A DNA stretch of 64,000 nucleotides, from positions 372,001-436,000 of the forward strand of contig NZ_QLTT01000002.1 in assembly GCF_003269295.1 (NCBI RefSeq), read 5' to 3'. This DNA comes from Lentzea atacamensis. Lineage in GTDB: Bacteria > Actinomycetota > Actinomycetes > Mycobacteriales > Pseudonocardiaceae. Below are positions 45,247 to 54,214 of this stretch, piece by piece. The translations under genes were made by a program, and so were the position numbers. Position 1 is the stretch's first letter. Every line of letters begins with the position of its first letter. A model generated the notes under the pieces. The model worked only from the letters and a program-made list of their open reading frames with translations. It was not told the DNA's origin and ran no database searches.

Positions 45247-45351
45247 GTGAGTCTGCACGCCTTCGTCGACGAGTCCCGGCGAAACAACACGTACCTGCTG
45301 GCCGCTGTCCACGTTGATCCGGGAGATCTGCCTCGCGTTGGACACGCGTGA
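45247..45351 (+). pseudogene. N-terminal remnant of a hypothetical (DUF3800-like) gene
   Basis: GTG 45247 begins a short frame with SLHAFVDESRRNNTYLLAAV, then VDPGDLPRVGHA and a stop. The D-E-S-x-R and LLAAV pattern resembles DUF3800-like proteins of actinobacteria, which are much longer. The 427-bp gap 45132-45558 holds only this fragment as far as I can see. The match is from memory and could be a real 34-residue peptide. Confidence 0.45.
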
Positions 45352-45558
45352 AGACCGCGACATTCACGACGTGCGCACCATTCGCGGTGTGCTGGGCAAG
45401 AAGCCACGAAGTCGCAACTCAGCTACGAGCACATGGTCAGCACTCGATGGTGCAGCCCCGCGCGGATGTGCCGCCGAACACGTGTCGAGTTGATGAACAC
45501 GCAGGTCAGGTAGGCTCCCGAAGTACCGCCAGCCCCTCGAACACGGGAGCAGTCTGTC

Positions 45559-45798
45559 GTGGCCCGAGTCGTCGTCGACGTCATGCCGAAGCCCGAAATT
45601 CTCGATCCCCAAGGACAGGCGGTGGCGAACGCGCTGCCGCGCCTCGGGTTTGACGGCATCACCGCCGTCCGCCAGGGCAAGCACTTCGAGCTGGAGGTCG
45701 CCGACGACGTCGACGACGCCACGCTCGCCAAGATCGCGGAGACCTTCCTCGCCAACCCGGTGATCGAGGACTGGACCGTGCGCAGGGTCGAGGCATGA
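45559..45798 (+). CDS. purS: FGAM synthase subunit PurS
   Basis: A 79-residue subunit that carries ammonia between PurQ and PurL in the three-part FGAM synthase. Motifs are [28 protein letters not shown] and [11 protein letters not shown]; the length fits. The stop overlaps purQ (ATGA). Confidence 0.95.
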   Translation: MARVVVDVMPKPEILDPQGQAVANALPRLGFDGITAVRQGKHFELEVADDVDDATLAKIAETFLANPVIEDWTVRRVEA

Positions 45799-46466
45799 GG
45801 GTCGGCGTCATCACCTTCCCCGGCACGCTCGACGACGTCGACGCGCAGAGGGCCGTGAGGTACGCCGACGGGGAAGCTGTGCCGCTGTGGCACGGTGATC
45901 ACGACCTCAAGGGCGTCGACGCGGTGGTTGTGCCCGGTGGCTTCTCGTACGGCGACTACCTGCGGTGTGGTGCCATCGCGCGGTTCGCGCCGGTCATGCA
46001 GGAAGTGATCGAGGCCGCGAACAAGGGGATGCCGGTGCTCGGCATCTGCAACGGCTTCCAGATCCTCGCCGAGGCCCACCTGCTGCCGGGTGCGCTGGTC
46101 CGCAACCACAAGCTGCACTTCGTCTGCCGCGACCAGTGGCTCAGCGTCGAGAACAACACGACCGCCTGGACGACCCGCTACGACGAAAAGGCCGAGATCC
46201 TCGTGCCGCTGAAGTCCGGCGAGGGCGGTTACCAGGCCGATCAGAAGACCCTCGACGAGCTCGAGGACAACGGCAGGGTCGTCTTCCGGTACGTCGGCGA
46301 GAACCCGAACGGCAGCCGCAACAACATCGCGGGCATCACCAACGCCAAGGGCAACGTCGTCGGCCTCATGCCGCACCCCGAGCACGCCATCGACGCGCTC
46401 ACCGGCCCGACCGACGACGGGCTGGGCATGTTCCTGTCCCTGCTCGACACGGTGGTGAAGGCCTGA
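45795..46466 (+). CDS. purQ: FGAM synthase glutaminase subunit PurQ
   Basis: A 223-residue class I glutamine amidotransferase that supplies ammonia. It has [17 protein letters not shown], a [12 protein letters not shown] loop near 50, the nucleophile Cys in [10 protein letters not shown] near 85 and the His/Glu pair in [11 protein letters not shown] near 197. It overlaps purS and is followed by purL in a one-base overlap (TGATG). Confidence 0.97.
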   Translation: MRVGVITFPGTLDDVDAQRAVRYADGEAVPLWHGDHDLKGVDAVVVPGGFSYGDYLRCGAIARFAPVMQEVIEAANKGMPVLGICNGFQILAEAHLLPGALVRNHKLHFVCRDQWLSVENNTTAWTTRYDEKAEILVPLKSGEGGYQADQKTLDELEDNGRVVFRYVGENPNGSRNNIAGITNAKGNVVGLMPHPEHAIDALTGPTDDGLGMFLSLLDTVVKA

Positions 46467-48718
46467 TGATCGACACCGTCAAGAACGCGGAGAACACGCC
46501 CGACCAGGAGCAGCCCTACAGGGAGCTGGGCCTGAAGGACGACGAGTACGCGCGCATCAGGGAGATCCTCCAGCGCCGCCCGACGGACGCCGAGCTCGCG
46601 ATGTACTCGGTCATGTGGAGTGAGCACTGCTCCTACAAGTCGTCCAAGGTGCACCTGAAGTACTTCGGCGAGACCACGACCGACGAGATGCGCAGCAAGA
46701 TGCTCGCGGGCATCGGCGAGAACGCCGGCGTCGTCGACGTCGGTGACGGCTGGGCGGTCACGTTCAAGGTCGAGAGCCACAACCACCCGTCGTACGTCGA
46801 GCCCTACCAGGGCGCGGCCACGGGGGTCGGCGGCATCGTGCGCGACATCCTCGCCATGGGTGCGCGTCCGCTCGCGGTCATGGACCCGCTGCGGTTCGGC
46901 AGGCCCGACGCGGCGGACACCAGGCGCGTGCTGCCCGGCATCGTCGCGGGTGTCGGCGGTTACGGGAACTGCCTCGGTCTGCCGAACATCGGCGGCGAGG
47001 TTGTCTTCGACGAGTCGTACCAGGGCAACCCGCTGGTCAACGCCCTGTGCGTGGGTGCGATGCGCGTGGAGGACCTGCACCTCGCGCACGCGTCGGGCAC
47101 CGGCAACAAGGTCATCCTCTACGGCGCGCGCACCGGCCTCGACGGCATCGGTGGCGTGAGTGTCCTGGCGAGCGAGACGTTCGACGACAGCGCCGGCAAG
47201 CGCAAGAAGCTGCCGAGCGTCCAGGTGGGCGACCCGTTCACGGAGAAGGTGCTGATCGAGTGCTCGCTGGAGCTCTTCGAGAAGGGCATCGTCGTCGGCA
47301 TCCAGGACCTCGGCGGCGCGGGACTGTCCTGCGCGACGAGTGAGCTGGCGTCCGCCGGTGACGGTGGCATGCACGTCTACCTGGAACGCGTCCCGCTGCG
47401 GGCCACCGGCATGACCCCCGCGGAGATCCTCTCCAGCGAGTCCCAGGAACGCATGTGCGCGGTCGTCGAGCCGGGCAACGTCGAGGCGTTCATGGAGGTC
47501 TGCCGGAAGTGGGACGTCATCGCCACCGAGATCGGTGAGGTGACCGACGGCGACCGCCTGGTGATCACGTACCACGGCGAGGTCGTCGTGGACGTGCCGC
47601 CGCGCACCGTCGCCCACGAGGGCCCGGTCTACCACCGGCCGATCCAGCGCCCGGCCGACCAGGACGAGCTGCAGGCCAACACGCCGGACAGCCTGCCGAG
47701 GCCGGAGAACCTGCTGGAGCTCGTCAAGACCATGGCGGCCAGCCCCAACCTGGCCTCCAAGAAGTGGGTCACGCAGCAGTACGACCGGTACGTGCGGGGC
47801 AACACGGTCCTCGCGCAGCCCAGCGACGGCGGCATGATCCGGATCGACGAGGAGACGCACCGCGGCGTCGCCCTCTCGACGGACTGCAACGGCCGCTACA
47901 CCAAGCTCGACCCGTACGAGGGCGCCAAACTCGCGCTCGCCGAGGCCTACCGCAACGTCGCGGCCACCGGTGCCACGCCGGTCGCCGTCACCAACTGCCT
48001 CAACTTCGGCTCGCCGGAGGACCCCGGTGTCATGTGGCAGTTCGAGCAGGCCGTGAAGGGCCTCGCGGACGGCTGCGCGGAGCTGGGCATCCCGGTGACC
48101 GGCGGCAACGTCAGCTTCTACAACCAGACCGGTTCCACGGCGATCCTGCCGACGCCGGTCGTGGGCGTGCTGGGCGTGATCGACGACGTGCGGCGCCGCA
48201 TCCCCACCGGGATCGGGGCAGAGGCCGGCGAGACGCTGCTGCTGCTCGGCGAGACGCGTGAGGAGTTCGGCGGGTCGGAGTGGGCGCACCACGTCCACGG
48301 CCACCTCGGCGGTCTGCCGCCGAAGGTCGACCTGCAACGCGAGAAGCTGCTCGGCCAGGTCCTCGTCGCGGGTTCCCGTGACGGCATGGTCTCGGCCGCG
48401 CACGACCTCTCGGAGGGCGGTCTGGCCCAGGCGCTGGTCGAGACGTGCCTGATCGGCGAGACGGGTGCGCGGGTCTTCCTCGAGGGCGACCTGTTCACCG
48501 CGCTGTTCAGCGAGTCCGCCGGCCGCGTGCTGGTCGCCGTGCCGCGGACCGAGGAGCAGCGCTTCACCGACATGTGCACCGCGCGCGCTCTGCCGTGGCG
48601 CAAGGTCGGCGTCGTCGACCCGGAGTCGAACGCCCTGGAGATCCAGGGCCTCGGTGAGCTCCCGCTCGACGAGCTCCGCGAGGCCTGGGAGGGCACCCTC
48701 CCGGCACTGTTCGACTAG
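46466..48718 (+). CDS. purL: FGAM synthase large subunit PurL
   Basis: A 750-residue small-type PurL lacking its own glutaminase domain, as expected with PurS and PurQ. Motifs are [14 protein letters not shown] near 48, [27 protein letters not shown] near 99, [17 protein letters not shown] [20 protein letters not shown] near 282, and [11 protein letters not shown] near 547. ATG 46466 overlaps the purQ stop by one base. A long perfect hairpin lies behind it. Confidence 0.97.
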   Translation: MIDTVKNAENTPDQEQPYRELGLKDDEYARIREILQRRPTDAELAMYSVMWSEHCSYKSSKVHLKYFGETTTDEMRSKMLAGIGENAGVVDVGDGWAVTFKVESHNHPSYVEPYQGAATGVGGIVRDILAMGARPLAVMDPLRFGRPDAADTRRVLPGIVAGVGGYGNCLGLPNIGGEVVFDESYQGNPLVNALCVGAMRVEDLHLAHASGTGNKVILYGARTGLDGIGGVSVLASETFDDSAGKRKKLPSVQVGDPFTEKVLIECSLELFEKGIVVGIQDLGGAGLSCATSELASAGDGGMHVYLERVPLRATGMTPAEILSSESQERMCAVVEPGNVEAFMEVCRKWDVIATEIGEVTDGDRLVITYHGEVVVDVPPRTVAHEGPVYHRPIQRPADQDELQANTPDSLPRPENLLELVKTMAASPNLASKKWVTQQYDRYVRGNTVLAQPSDGGMIRIDEETHRGVALSTDCNGRYTKLDPYEGAKLALAEAYRNVAATGATPVAVTNCLNFGSPEDPGVMWQFEQAVKGLADGCAELGIPVTGGNVSFYNQTGSTAILPTPVVGVLGVIDDVRRRIPTGIGAEAGETLLLLGETREEFGGSEWAHHVHGHLGGLPPKVDLQREKLLGQVLVAGSRDGMVSAAHDLSEGGLAQALVETCLIGETGARVFLEGDLFTALFSESAGRVLVAVPRTEEQRFTDMCTARALPWRKVGVVDPESNALEIQGLGELPLDELREAWEGTLPALFD

Positions 48719-48726
48719 CTGTATGA

Positions 48727-48773
48727 GCGTCTGCAAGTACCACCAACCGCGGGCTGGTGGTACTTGCAGACGC
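48727..48773. terminator. 19-bp perfect hairpin between purL and the GH25 gene
   Basis: GCGTCTGCAAGTACCACCA (48727-48745) is an exact reverse complement of 48755-48773, with a 9-nt loop. It is 8 bp after the purL stop and 3 bp before the convergent GH25 stop (48776), so it can terminate both transcripts. No U-run follows. Confidence 0.9.
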
Positions 48774-48775
48774 GG

Positions 48776-49567
48776 TCAGCTCGCGGCGATCCGCTGCAGC
48801 TGCTCGAACTTGCCGTTGAACAGGTTCTGGTCGCCGGGGAAGAGCCCGGCGGCCTGCCACTGCCAGATCGTGTGGAACTCGAAACCCATCGGCAACGGCC
48901 CGAGCTTCGAGTTGTAGTGCGCGACCCACAACGGGTTGTTGTCGCCGAACTTCACCGAGCCGCCGACGCACTTGTTCCACCAGCTCGTGGACGTGTAGAT
49001 CATCGGATGCCGCTTGGTGCGCGCGAAGACCGTGTCGCTGAACGCCTTCACCCAGGCGGTCATCGCCTCCTGGCTCATCTTGTAGCAGGTGTCGCCGTAC
49101 GGGTTGTACTCCATGTCCAACGCCGGCGGCAGCGTCCTGCCGTCCGGTGACCAGCCACCGCCGTTGTCCACGAAGAAGTTCGCCTGCTTGGCCCCGTCGG
49201 ACCGGTCCGGCAGCGCGAAGTGGTACGCGCCGCGGATCATGCCGACGTCGTAGGAACCGTTGTACTGCTGGGTGAACTTCGGGTTCCGGTAGTGGGTTCC
49301 CTCGGTCGCCTTGACGTAGGCGAACCGGGCTCCTTTGCCCCACGAGGACTTCCAGTCGACGTCACCCTGGTGGCTGCTGACGTCCATGCCGGGCACTTTG
49401 CCGTCTGTCGGTGGCGACTCCGCTGTTCGCAGATCGCCTGCACCTTCGTGTTTGAGTATCTGAGAACCCGCGAAGTGGTCCGCGGAGCCCTCTGGCAAGG
49501 GCGCCGCGGACGCGGGAGCCGGCGTGATGCCGGCGACGATCGCCACGATGCTGATCAAGGTCCGCAT
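48776..49567 (-). CDS. Secreted GH25 muramidase
   Basis: A 263-residue lysozyme of glycoside hydrolase family 25, cutting peptidoglycan between MurNAc and GlcNAc. The signal peptide is about residues 1-22 (LISIVAIVAGITPAPASA). The catalytic barrel has GMDVSSHQGDVDW near 60, KATEGTHYRNPKF near 88, GAYHFALPD near 112, and LDMEYNPYGDTCY near 148, with Asp/Glu residues in family positions. It lacks an added cell-wall-binding domain; the C-terminus ends at the barrel. Confidence 0.94.
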   Translation of the reverse strand: MRTLISIVAIVAGITPAPASAAPLPEGSADHFAGSQILKHEGAGDLRTAESPPTDGKVPGMDVSSHQGDVDWKSSWGKGARFAYVKATEGTHYRNPKFTQQYNGSYDVGMIRGAYHFALPDRSDGAKQANFFVDNGGGWSPDGRTLPPALDMEYNPYGDTCYKMSQEAMTAWVKAFSDTVFARTKRHPMIYTSTSWWNKCVGGSVKFGDNNPLWVAHYNSKLGPLPMGFEFHTIWQWQAAGLFPGDQNLFNGKFEQLQRIAAS

Positions 49568-49609
49568 GGAGTAGATGGTCCGACCATCTGGACCAATCGG
49601 CCACCGGCA

Positions 49610-50458
49610 TCACCCGTCCAGGCGGGCCAGCTCCTCCGCGGTCAACTCCAGGTGGGTGGCCGCTGCGGAATCGCGGATGCTCGCCGGTCGCGAAGCACCC
49701 GGAATGGGGACTACCACTTCTGACTTCGCCAGCATCCACGCGAGGCAGGCCTGGTGCGCGCTCACGCCGTGCGCGTCGCCGACCTCCTTGAACGGACCGC
49801 TCAACGCGCCCGCCTTGCTGATGCCACCGAACGGGCTCCACGGCAGGAACGCGATGCCGAGCTTGTCGCACAGCTCCAGCTCCGGCTCGCTCGACCGGAA
49901 CGACGGCGAGAACTGGTTCTGCACGGCCGCGAGCCGCCCGCCCAGGATGTCGTTGGCCAGCACGATCTCGTCGGGGTTGAAGTTGGAGACACCCGCGTAC
50001 CGGATCTTGCCGTTGTCCAGCAGCTCCTTCAGCGCGCCGACGGACTCGGCGATCGGCACCTGCGGGTCCGGCCGGTGGAACTGGTACAGGAAGATCTGGT
50101 CGACGCCGAGCCGCCGCAACGACCCGTCGACGGCCTTGCGCAGGTACTCGGGCCGCCCGTCGAGGCCCCAGCCACCGCCCGGCTCGCGGGTGTGACCGCC
50201 CTTCGTCGCGACGAACACCTCCTCCGGCCTGCCGCGCAACGCCTCGGCGATCAGCTCCTCGTTGTGGCCGAAGTCGCTGTCGTCGAGCGAGTAGGCGTCG
50301 GCGGTGTCGATGAACGTCACGCCCGCGTCGAGCGCGGCGTGAATGGTCTCGATCGCCTGCGCGCGGTCCGGCCTCCCCTGGATGGAGACGGGCATGCCGC
50401 CCAGGCCGATGGCGCTGACTTCCACTTCTCCGATACGACGCTTCTGCATGAACTCCAC
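49610..50458 (-). CDS. Aldo/keto reductase (LysR-linked)
   Basis: A 282-residue AKR with Asp/Tyr in FIDTADAYSLDDSDFGHNEEL near 51, Lys in VFVATKGGH near 83, and His in LYQFHRPDPQ near 125. The C-terminal IPGASRPASI provides the cofactor contact. ATG 50458 or 50449 could be used. It is divergent from the LysR gene with 69 bp between, a layout typical of LysR control of the neighbour. Confidence 0.92.
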   Translation of the reverse strand: MEFMQKRRIGEVEVSAIGLGGMPVSIQGRPDRAQAIETIHAALDAGVTFIDTADAYSLDDSDFGHNEELIAEALRGRPEEVFVATKGGHTREPGGGWGLDGRPEYLRKAVDGSLRRLGVDQIFLYQFHRPDPQVPIAESVGALKELLDNGKIRYAGVSNFNPDEIVLANDILGGRLAAVQNQFSPSFRSSEPELELCDKLGIAFLPWSPFGGISKAGALSGPFKEVGDAHGVSAHQACLAWMLAKSEVVVPIPGASRPASIRDSAAATHLELTAEELARLDG

Positions 50459-50527
50459 TCTGGACCACCTCGATTAAGCTGTCCAACGCAGAGAAGTGAT
50501 CCCATTGAGCACTGTGGGTGATGAATC

Positions 50528-51421
50528 ATGGAACTCAGACAGCTGGAGCACTTCCTCGCGGTCGCCGACGAGTGCCACTTCACCAGGGCCGCCCGCCGGA
50601 TGCACGTCTCGCAGTCGGGCCTCTCGGCGTCGATCCGCGCGCTGGAGGTCGAGCTCGGCGCGCCGCTGTTCCTGCGCACCACCCGCCAGGTCGAGCTGAC
50701 CCAGGCCGGACGGGCCCTGCTGCCGGAGGCCCGGCGTGCGCTCGGCAGCGTCGAGTCGGCCAAGGACGCGGTCGCCGCGGTGCAGGGGCTGCTGCGCGGC
50801 ACGTTGTCCGTCGGCAGCCTGCAGTGCCTGCACGTGGTGCACCTGCCCGCGGTGCTGGCGCGGTTCCACGAGATCCACCCCGGCGTGGAGCTCAGGATGC
50901 GCCAGTCCGGCAACGCCGAGCTGGTCGAGGAGGTCCGCGCGGGACGGCTCGACCTCGCGTTCGTCACGCGTCAGCCGAAGATGGCCGACGACCTGCGGGT
51001 GTCCACTTTGGCCAGTGAACCGCTCGTGCTCGCGTGTGCGCCGGAAAGTCCGTTCGCCACCAGGGATTCCATCGAGCTGTCCGAACTGGACGGTCAGCCG
51101 TTCGTCGACTTCAACGCCGACTGGGGCACGCGGGACGAGGTCGATCGCACGCTCACCGCGGCAGGCGTGGAGCGGCACGTCGCCGTCGAGGTCAACGACG
51201 TGCACTCACTGCTCGACTTCGTGGGGTTCGGGCTCGGTGTCGCGCTAGTCCCGCAGTCCTTCGCCGTCAAGTCCACCCGTGCGCACTTCGTCGGCCTTCG
51301 CGGGGACGCGCCCGTTGCCGAGACCGTGGTCGTCACCGGCAACACCGTCAGCGCCGCCGCGAGCGTCCTGCTCGACATGGTCGCGGAGGCCAAGTCCGGC
51401 CGCCTCCGTGCTGCCGGTTAG
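50528..51421 (+). CDS. LysR-family transcriptional regulator
   Basis: A 297-residue regulator. The HTH is at the start: MELRQLEHFLAVADECHFTRAARRMHVSQSGLSASIRALE. The effector domain is in the C-terminal 200 residues (HPGVELRMRQSGNAELVEEV and EPLVLACAPESPFATRDSI). Likely target: the divergent AKR gene. Its last 177 bp overlap in antisense the reading frame of the next, opposite-strand gene. Confidence 0.93.
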   Translation: MELRQLEHFLAVADECHFTRAARRMHVSQSGLSASIRALEVELGAPLFLRTTRQVELTQAGRALLPEARRALGSVESAKDAVAAVQGLLRGTLSVGSLQCLHVVHLPAVLARFHEIHPGVELRMRQSGNAELVEEVRAGRLDLAFVTRQPKMADDLRVSTLASEPLVLACAPESPFATRDSIELSELDGQPFVDFNADWGTRDEVDRTLTAAGVERHVAVEVNDVHSLLDFVGFGLGVALVPQSFAVKSTRAHFVGLRGDAPVAETVVVTGNTVSAAASVLLDMVAEAKSGRLRAAG

Positions 51422-52339
51422 CTGCCAACCCGTTGCGGGCAGGCGGAACTCCGTCTTCGGACGGATCTTCAGCTCACCGGTCTGGTGTGCGGGCGGCTGG
51501 TTGGACGGGTGGAAGAAGACGCCGAGCTCGGCAGTGCCGAGCTTCGGGGCGCTCAGCTCGACCTCACCGCCGAAGGTGACCTCCTGGAACGAGACCCCGC
51601 GGTCGAACTTCGAGTTGGACAGCTGCAACCTGCCGTGGAAGGCGCCTCCGGAGAACAGCGTGACGCTCTGCACGTGCATGTTCCGCAGGTTCGTGATGCC
51701 GTAGAACTGCGCCCGCCGGGCGACGAACCGGTTGACGTGCCTGCCGTCCAGCGAGAAGTACTCGAGGCTCGCGCCGGTCAGGTCCAGGTCGAGGTGGTCG
51801 TGGTCGTCCTTGTCGCCCCACGACAGCGTGTCCTTGATCAACCGCTGGGCGGTGCGTCGGACCTGCTGCTCCTGTTGCACCTCCGTGCTCGGCGCCTCCT
51901 CCAGGAACACCGTGTCGGGATCTGCTTCGTTTGCGTCCCACGACGGGTGGTGGAAGGGCCGGCGCAGGTAAGCGCACAGGACGTCGAGCACGGTCTGCCG
52001 GTAGCGAGGGGTCGACCTCGCCAGCCACGCCAACGCGTGCATTGCACCCACGCGCACCTGGTCGGCATCGTTGCCCAGCAGCTCGACCGAACGCGCGAAC
52101 CGTTCGTCGGCGACCTTCTCGCTCTCCAGGCTGTGCCGTGCCTCCTCCACGCGGCGGCGCCGGTCGTTGAGCCACAACGCGTACAGCGCGACGATCGCAC
52201 CGCCCGCCACCCCGGCGGTCTTCACGATCTCGATCGCCGGCGTCTTCGCGAGCCTCAGCGCCACGCCGGTGCCCGCGGTGACGACCAGTGCCATCACGAC
52301 GGCCGTCAGCCAGGGATTGCGCTCCCAGAACCTCTTCAC
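51245..52339 (-). CDS. Membrane-anchored pentapeptide-like protein, paralogue 1
   Basis: A 364-residue protein in the frame given, but the last ~59 residues (51245-51421) are antisense to lysR and not typical of the family. Two N-terminal helices are NPWLTAVVMALVVTAGTGVAL and AGGAIVALYALWL, then RRRRVEEARHSLESEKVADERFARSVELLG, VRVGAMHALAWLA and VLDVLCAYLRRPF. The middle has pentapeptide-like strands (LDLTGASLEYFSLDGRHVNRFVARRAQF). GTG 52339 was chosen. Function unknown. Confidence 0.75.
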   Translation of the reverse strand: MKRFWERNPWLTAVVMALVVTAGTGVALRLAKTPAIEIVKTAGVAGGAIVALYALWLNDRRRRVEEARHSLESEKVADERFARSVELLGNDADQVRVGAMHALAWLARSTPRYRQTVLDVLCAYLRRPFHHPSWDANEADPDTVFLEEAPSTEVQQEQQVRRTAQRLIKDTLSWGDKDDHDHLDLDLTGASLEYFSLDGRHVNRFVARRAQFYGITNLRNMHVQSVTLFSGGAFHGRLQLSNSKFDRGVSFQEVTFGGEVELSAPKLGTAELGVFFHPSNQPPAHQTGELKIRPKTEFRLPATGWQLTGSTEAAGLGLRDHVEQDARGGADGVAGDDHGLGNGRVPAKADEVRTGGLDGEGLRD

Positions 52340-52341
52340 GC

Positions 52342-53268
52342 TCAGTTCCTCCACGCCTCTGGCAGCTCGGCCTCCACCGCGAACGTACAGCCGTCGGCCT
52401 TCACGTCCGCCCACTCCGAGTCCTTGAACTTGGTCTCGCCCAGGAACTTCGTGTCGGTGAACACCGCGAGCCCGCGCGCCCTGAACCGGCTGAACCAGGC
52501 CTTGCGGCGGCACTCGGTGTGGTGCATGTAGAACCGGCCGTTCACCTCGGCCTCGGTGAAGTACACGTTGCCGTGGATCACCATGTGGTGGAACGCGTTG
52601 GACTCGTTCAGGTGCGCGACTCGCAGCACCAGGTCGCCGACCTGCCGGTACGACAGGTCCATGTAGTGCAGGTGCGCCTTGGTGAGGTTGAGGTCGTAGT
52701 GGACCGGGTCTTTCTCCTCGGCGCGCGGCAGCAGGTCCTCGATCAGCCGCTGCGAGGTCAGCCTGACCTCCAGCTCGATCTCGTTCTGCTCCTCGCTGTA
52801 GGGGTCCTCGTCATCGTCGTTGCGCTTGAACGGCCGGCGCAGGTAGGCGCAGAGGATGTCCAGCACGGTCTGCGTGTACTCCGTCCGGGACTTGGCGAGG
52901 CCGGCGAGCGCGTGCATCGCGCCCACGCGGACCTGTGCCGCGTCGTGTCCCAGCAGCTCCACAGCGCGCGCGAACCGTTCGTCGGCCACACGGGACCCGT
53001 CGTGGTCGATGCGCTGGCTCTCGAGGTCCTGCCGGGCCTCCTCGACCCGCCGTCGCCGGTCGTTGAGCCACAACGCGTAGAGCGCCACGATCGCGCCGCC
53101 CGCAAGCCCACCGGTCTTGATGGCCTCGTGTTTCGGCGCGCCGGGATCGACGAGTAGCAGCAGGCCCCCGACCAGCGCAAACGCTCCAAGCGACCCGAGA
53201 ACGGTCGGTAGCAGCAAATTTTTCTGTCGGCGGTGCTTGCGTTCGCCGTTGCCCCACAGGAACCTCAC
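52342..53268 (-). CDS. Membrane-anchored pentapeptide-like protein, paralogue 2
   Basis: A 308-residue protein, tandem to and closely like paralogue 1: LPTVLGSLGAFALVGGLLLLV (helix), GGAIVALYALWLNDRRRRVEEAR, ERFARAVELLGHDAAQVRVGAMHALAGLAKS, VLDILCAYLRRPF, then strands with LNLTKAHLHYMDLSYRQVGDLVLRVAH. It ends normally near EAELPEAWRN. GTG 53268 is more likely than ATG 53373, which would overlap the divergent methyltransferase. Two bp separate it from paralogue 1. Function unknown. Confidence 0.82.
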   Translation of the reverse strand: MRFLWGNGERKHRRQKNLLLPTVLGSLGAFALVGGLLLLVDPGAPKHEAIKTGGLAGGAIVALYALWLNDRRRRVEEARQDLESQRIDHDGSRVADERFARAVELLGHDAAQVRVGAMHALAGLAKSRTEYTQTVLDILCAYLRRPFKRNDDDEDPYSEEQNEIELEVRLTSQRLIEDLLPRAEEKDPVHYDLNLTKAHLHYMDLSYRQVGDLVLRVAHLNESNAFHHMVIHGNVYFTEAEVNGRFYMHHTECRRKAWFSRFRARGLAVFTDTKFLGETKFKDSEWADVKADGCTFAVEAELPEAWRN

Positions 53269-53341
53269 GAGGTCGGCATTCTGCCAAGCAGGCCGTGCAT
53301 GATGGGCTGGAACGGGTCCGAACGCGAACTGAGGTGAGCAG

Positions 53342-54154
53342 GTGGAGCGGCCGAACTGGGCGCCGGGAGACATCGACCTGGAACGGCCGAGCGTCGCACG
53401 GGTGTACGACTACTGGCTGGGCGGCGCGCACAACTTCGCCGCCGACCGCGCGGTGGGGCAGAAGGCTCTGGAGTTCATGCCGGAGCTGCGCAACGTCATC
53501 CTGAACCACCGCTCTTTCCTCCGCCGGAGCGTCCGGTACCTGCTCGGCCAGGGTGTCCGGCAGTTCCTCGACCTCGGCTCCGGCATTCCGACCGTGGGGA
53601 ACGTGCACGAGATCGCCCAGGCCGCCGACCCGGCCACGAAGATCGTCTACGTCGACATCGACCCGGTCGCCGTCGCGCACAGCCGGTCGCTGCTCACCGG
53701 CAACGATCGGGTGAACGTGTTGCAGGCGGACGTGCGCGACCCCGCGGCGGTGCTCGCCTCGCCCGAGGTGAACGGCCTGCTCGACTTCGACGAGCCGATC
53801 GCGGTGCTGATGATCGCCCTGCTGCATTTCGTCTCGGATGAGGAGAAGCCGGCGGTCATCATCGGCGGCTACCGCGACCGGCTCGCTCCCGGCAGCTTCA
53901 TCGCCGTCTCGCACGCTGGCTACGAGGCCGACGAGGAGACGGGTTCCTACCGGGCGGCGCGAGCGATGTACGACCGCAGCGTCACCCAGATGACGTACCG
54001 CAACAAGGCCGAGTTCAGCCGTCTGCTCGACGGCTTCGAACTGGTCGAGCCCGGAGTGGTGCGCTTACCCGCCTGGCACCCTGAGTCACCGGACGACCTC
54101 GATGAGTTCGAGAGGCCGTTTCCCGCCTTCGGGGCGGTAGGCCGGAAGGTGTAG
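53342..54154 (+). CDS. SAM-dependent methyltransferase, DUF574 family
   Basis: A 270-residue protein of the actinobacterial S-adenosyl methyltransferase (DUF574) family. The start RPSVARVYDYWLGGAHNFAADRAVGQKAL and SAM site QFLDLGSGIPTVGNVHEIAQ near 80 are diagnostic, with VYVDIDPVAVAHSR next and LMIALLHFVSDEE near 160. The natural substrate is unknown. GTG 53342 has GGTGAGCAG upstream. Confidence 0.95.
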   Translation: MERPNWAPGDIDLERPSVARVYDYWLGGAHNFAADRAVGQKALEFMPELRNVILNHRSFLRRSVRYLLGQGVRQFLDLGSGIPTVGNVHEIAQAADPATKIVYVDIDPVAVAHSRSLLTGNDRVNVLQADVRDPAAVLASPEVNGLLDFDEPIAVLMIALLHFVSDEEKPAVIIGGYRDRLAPGSFIAVSHAGYEADEETGSYRAARAMYDRSVTQMTYRNKAEFSRLLDGFELVEPGVVRLPAWHPESPDDLDEFERPFPAFGAVGRKV

Positions 54155-54214
54155 AGGTGACTCCATACGGCGACCGCCCGTATGCTGCGCGTTCGTGGCG
54201 TTAGGGCCGAACAG

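Noticed and set aside
46241..48736. 831-codon minus-strand ORF opposite purL
   Set aside because: Antisense to purL and composed of low-complexity Arg/Asp/Leu sequence.
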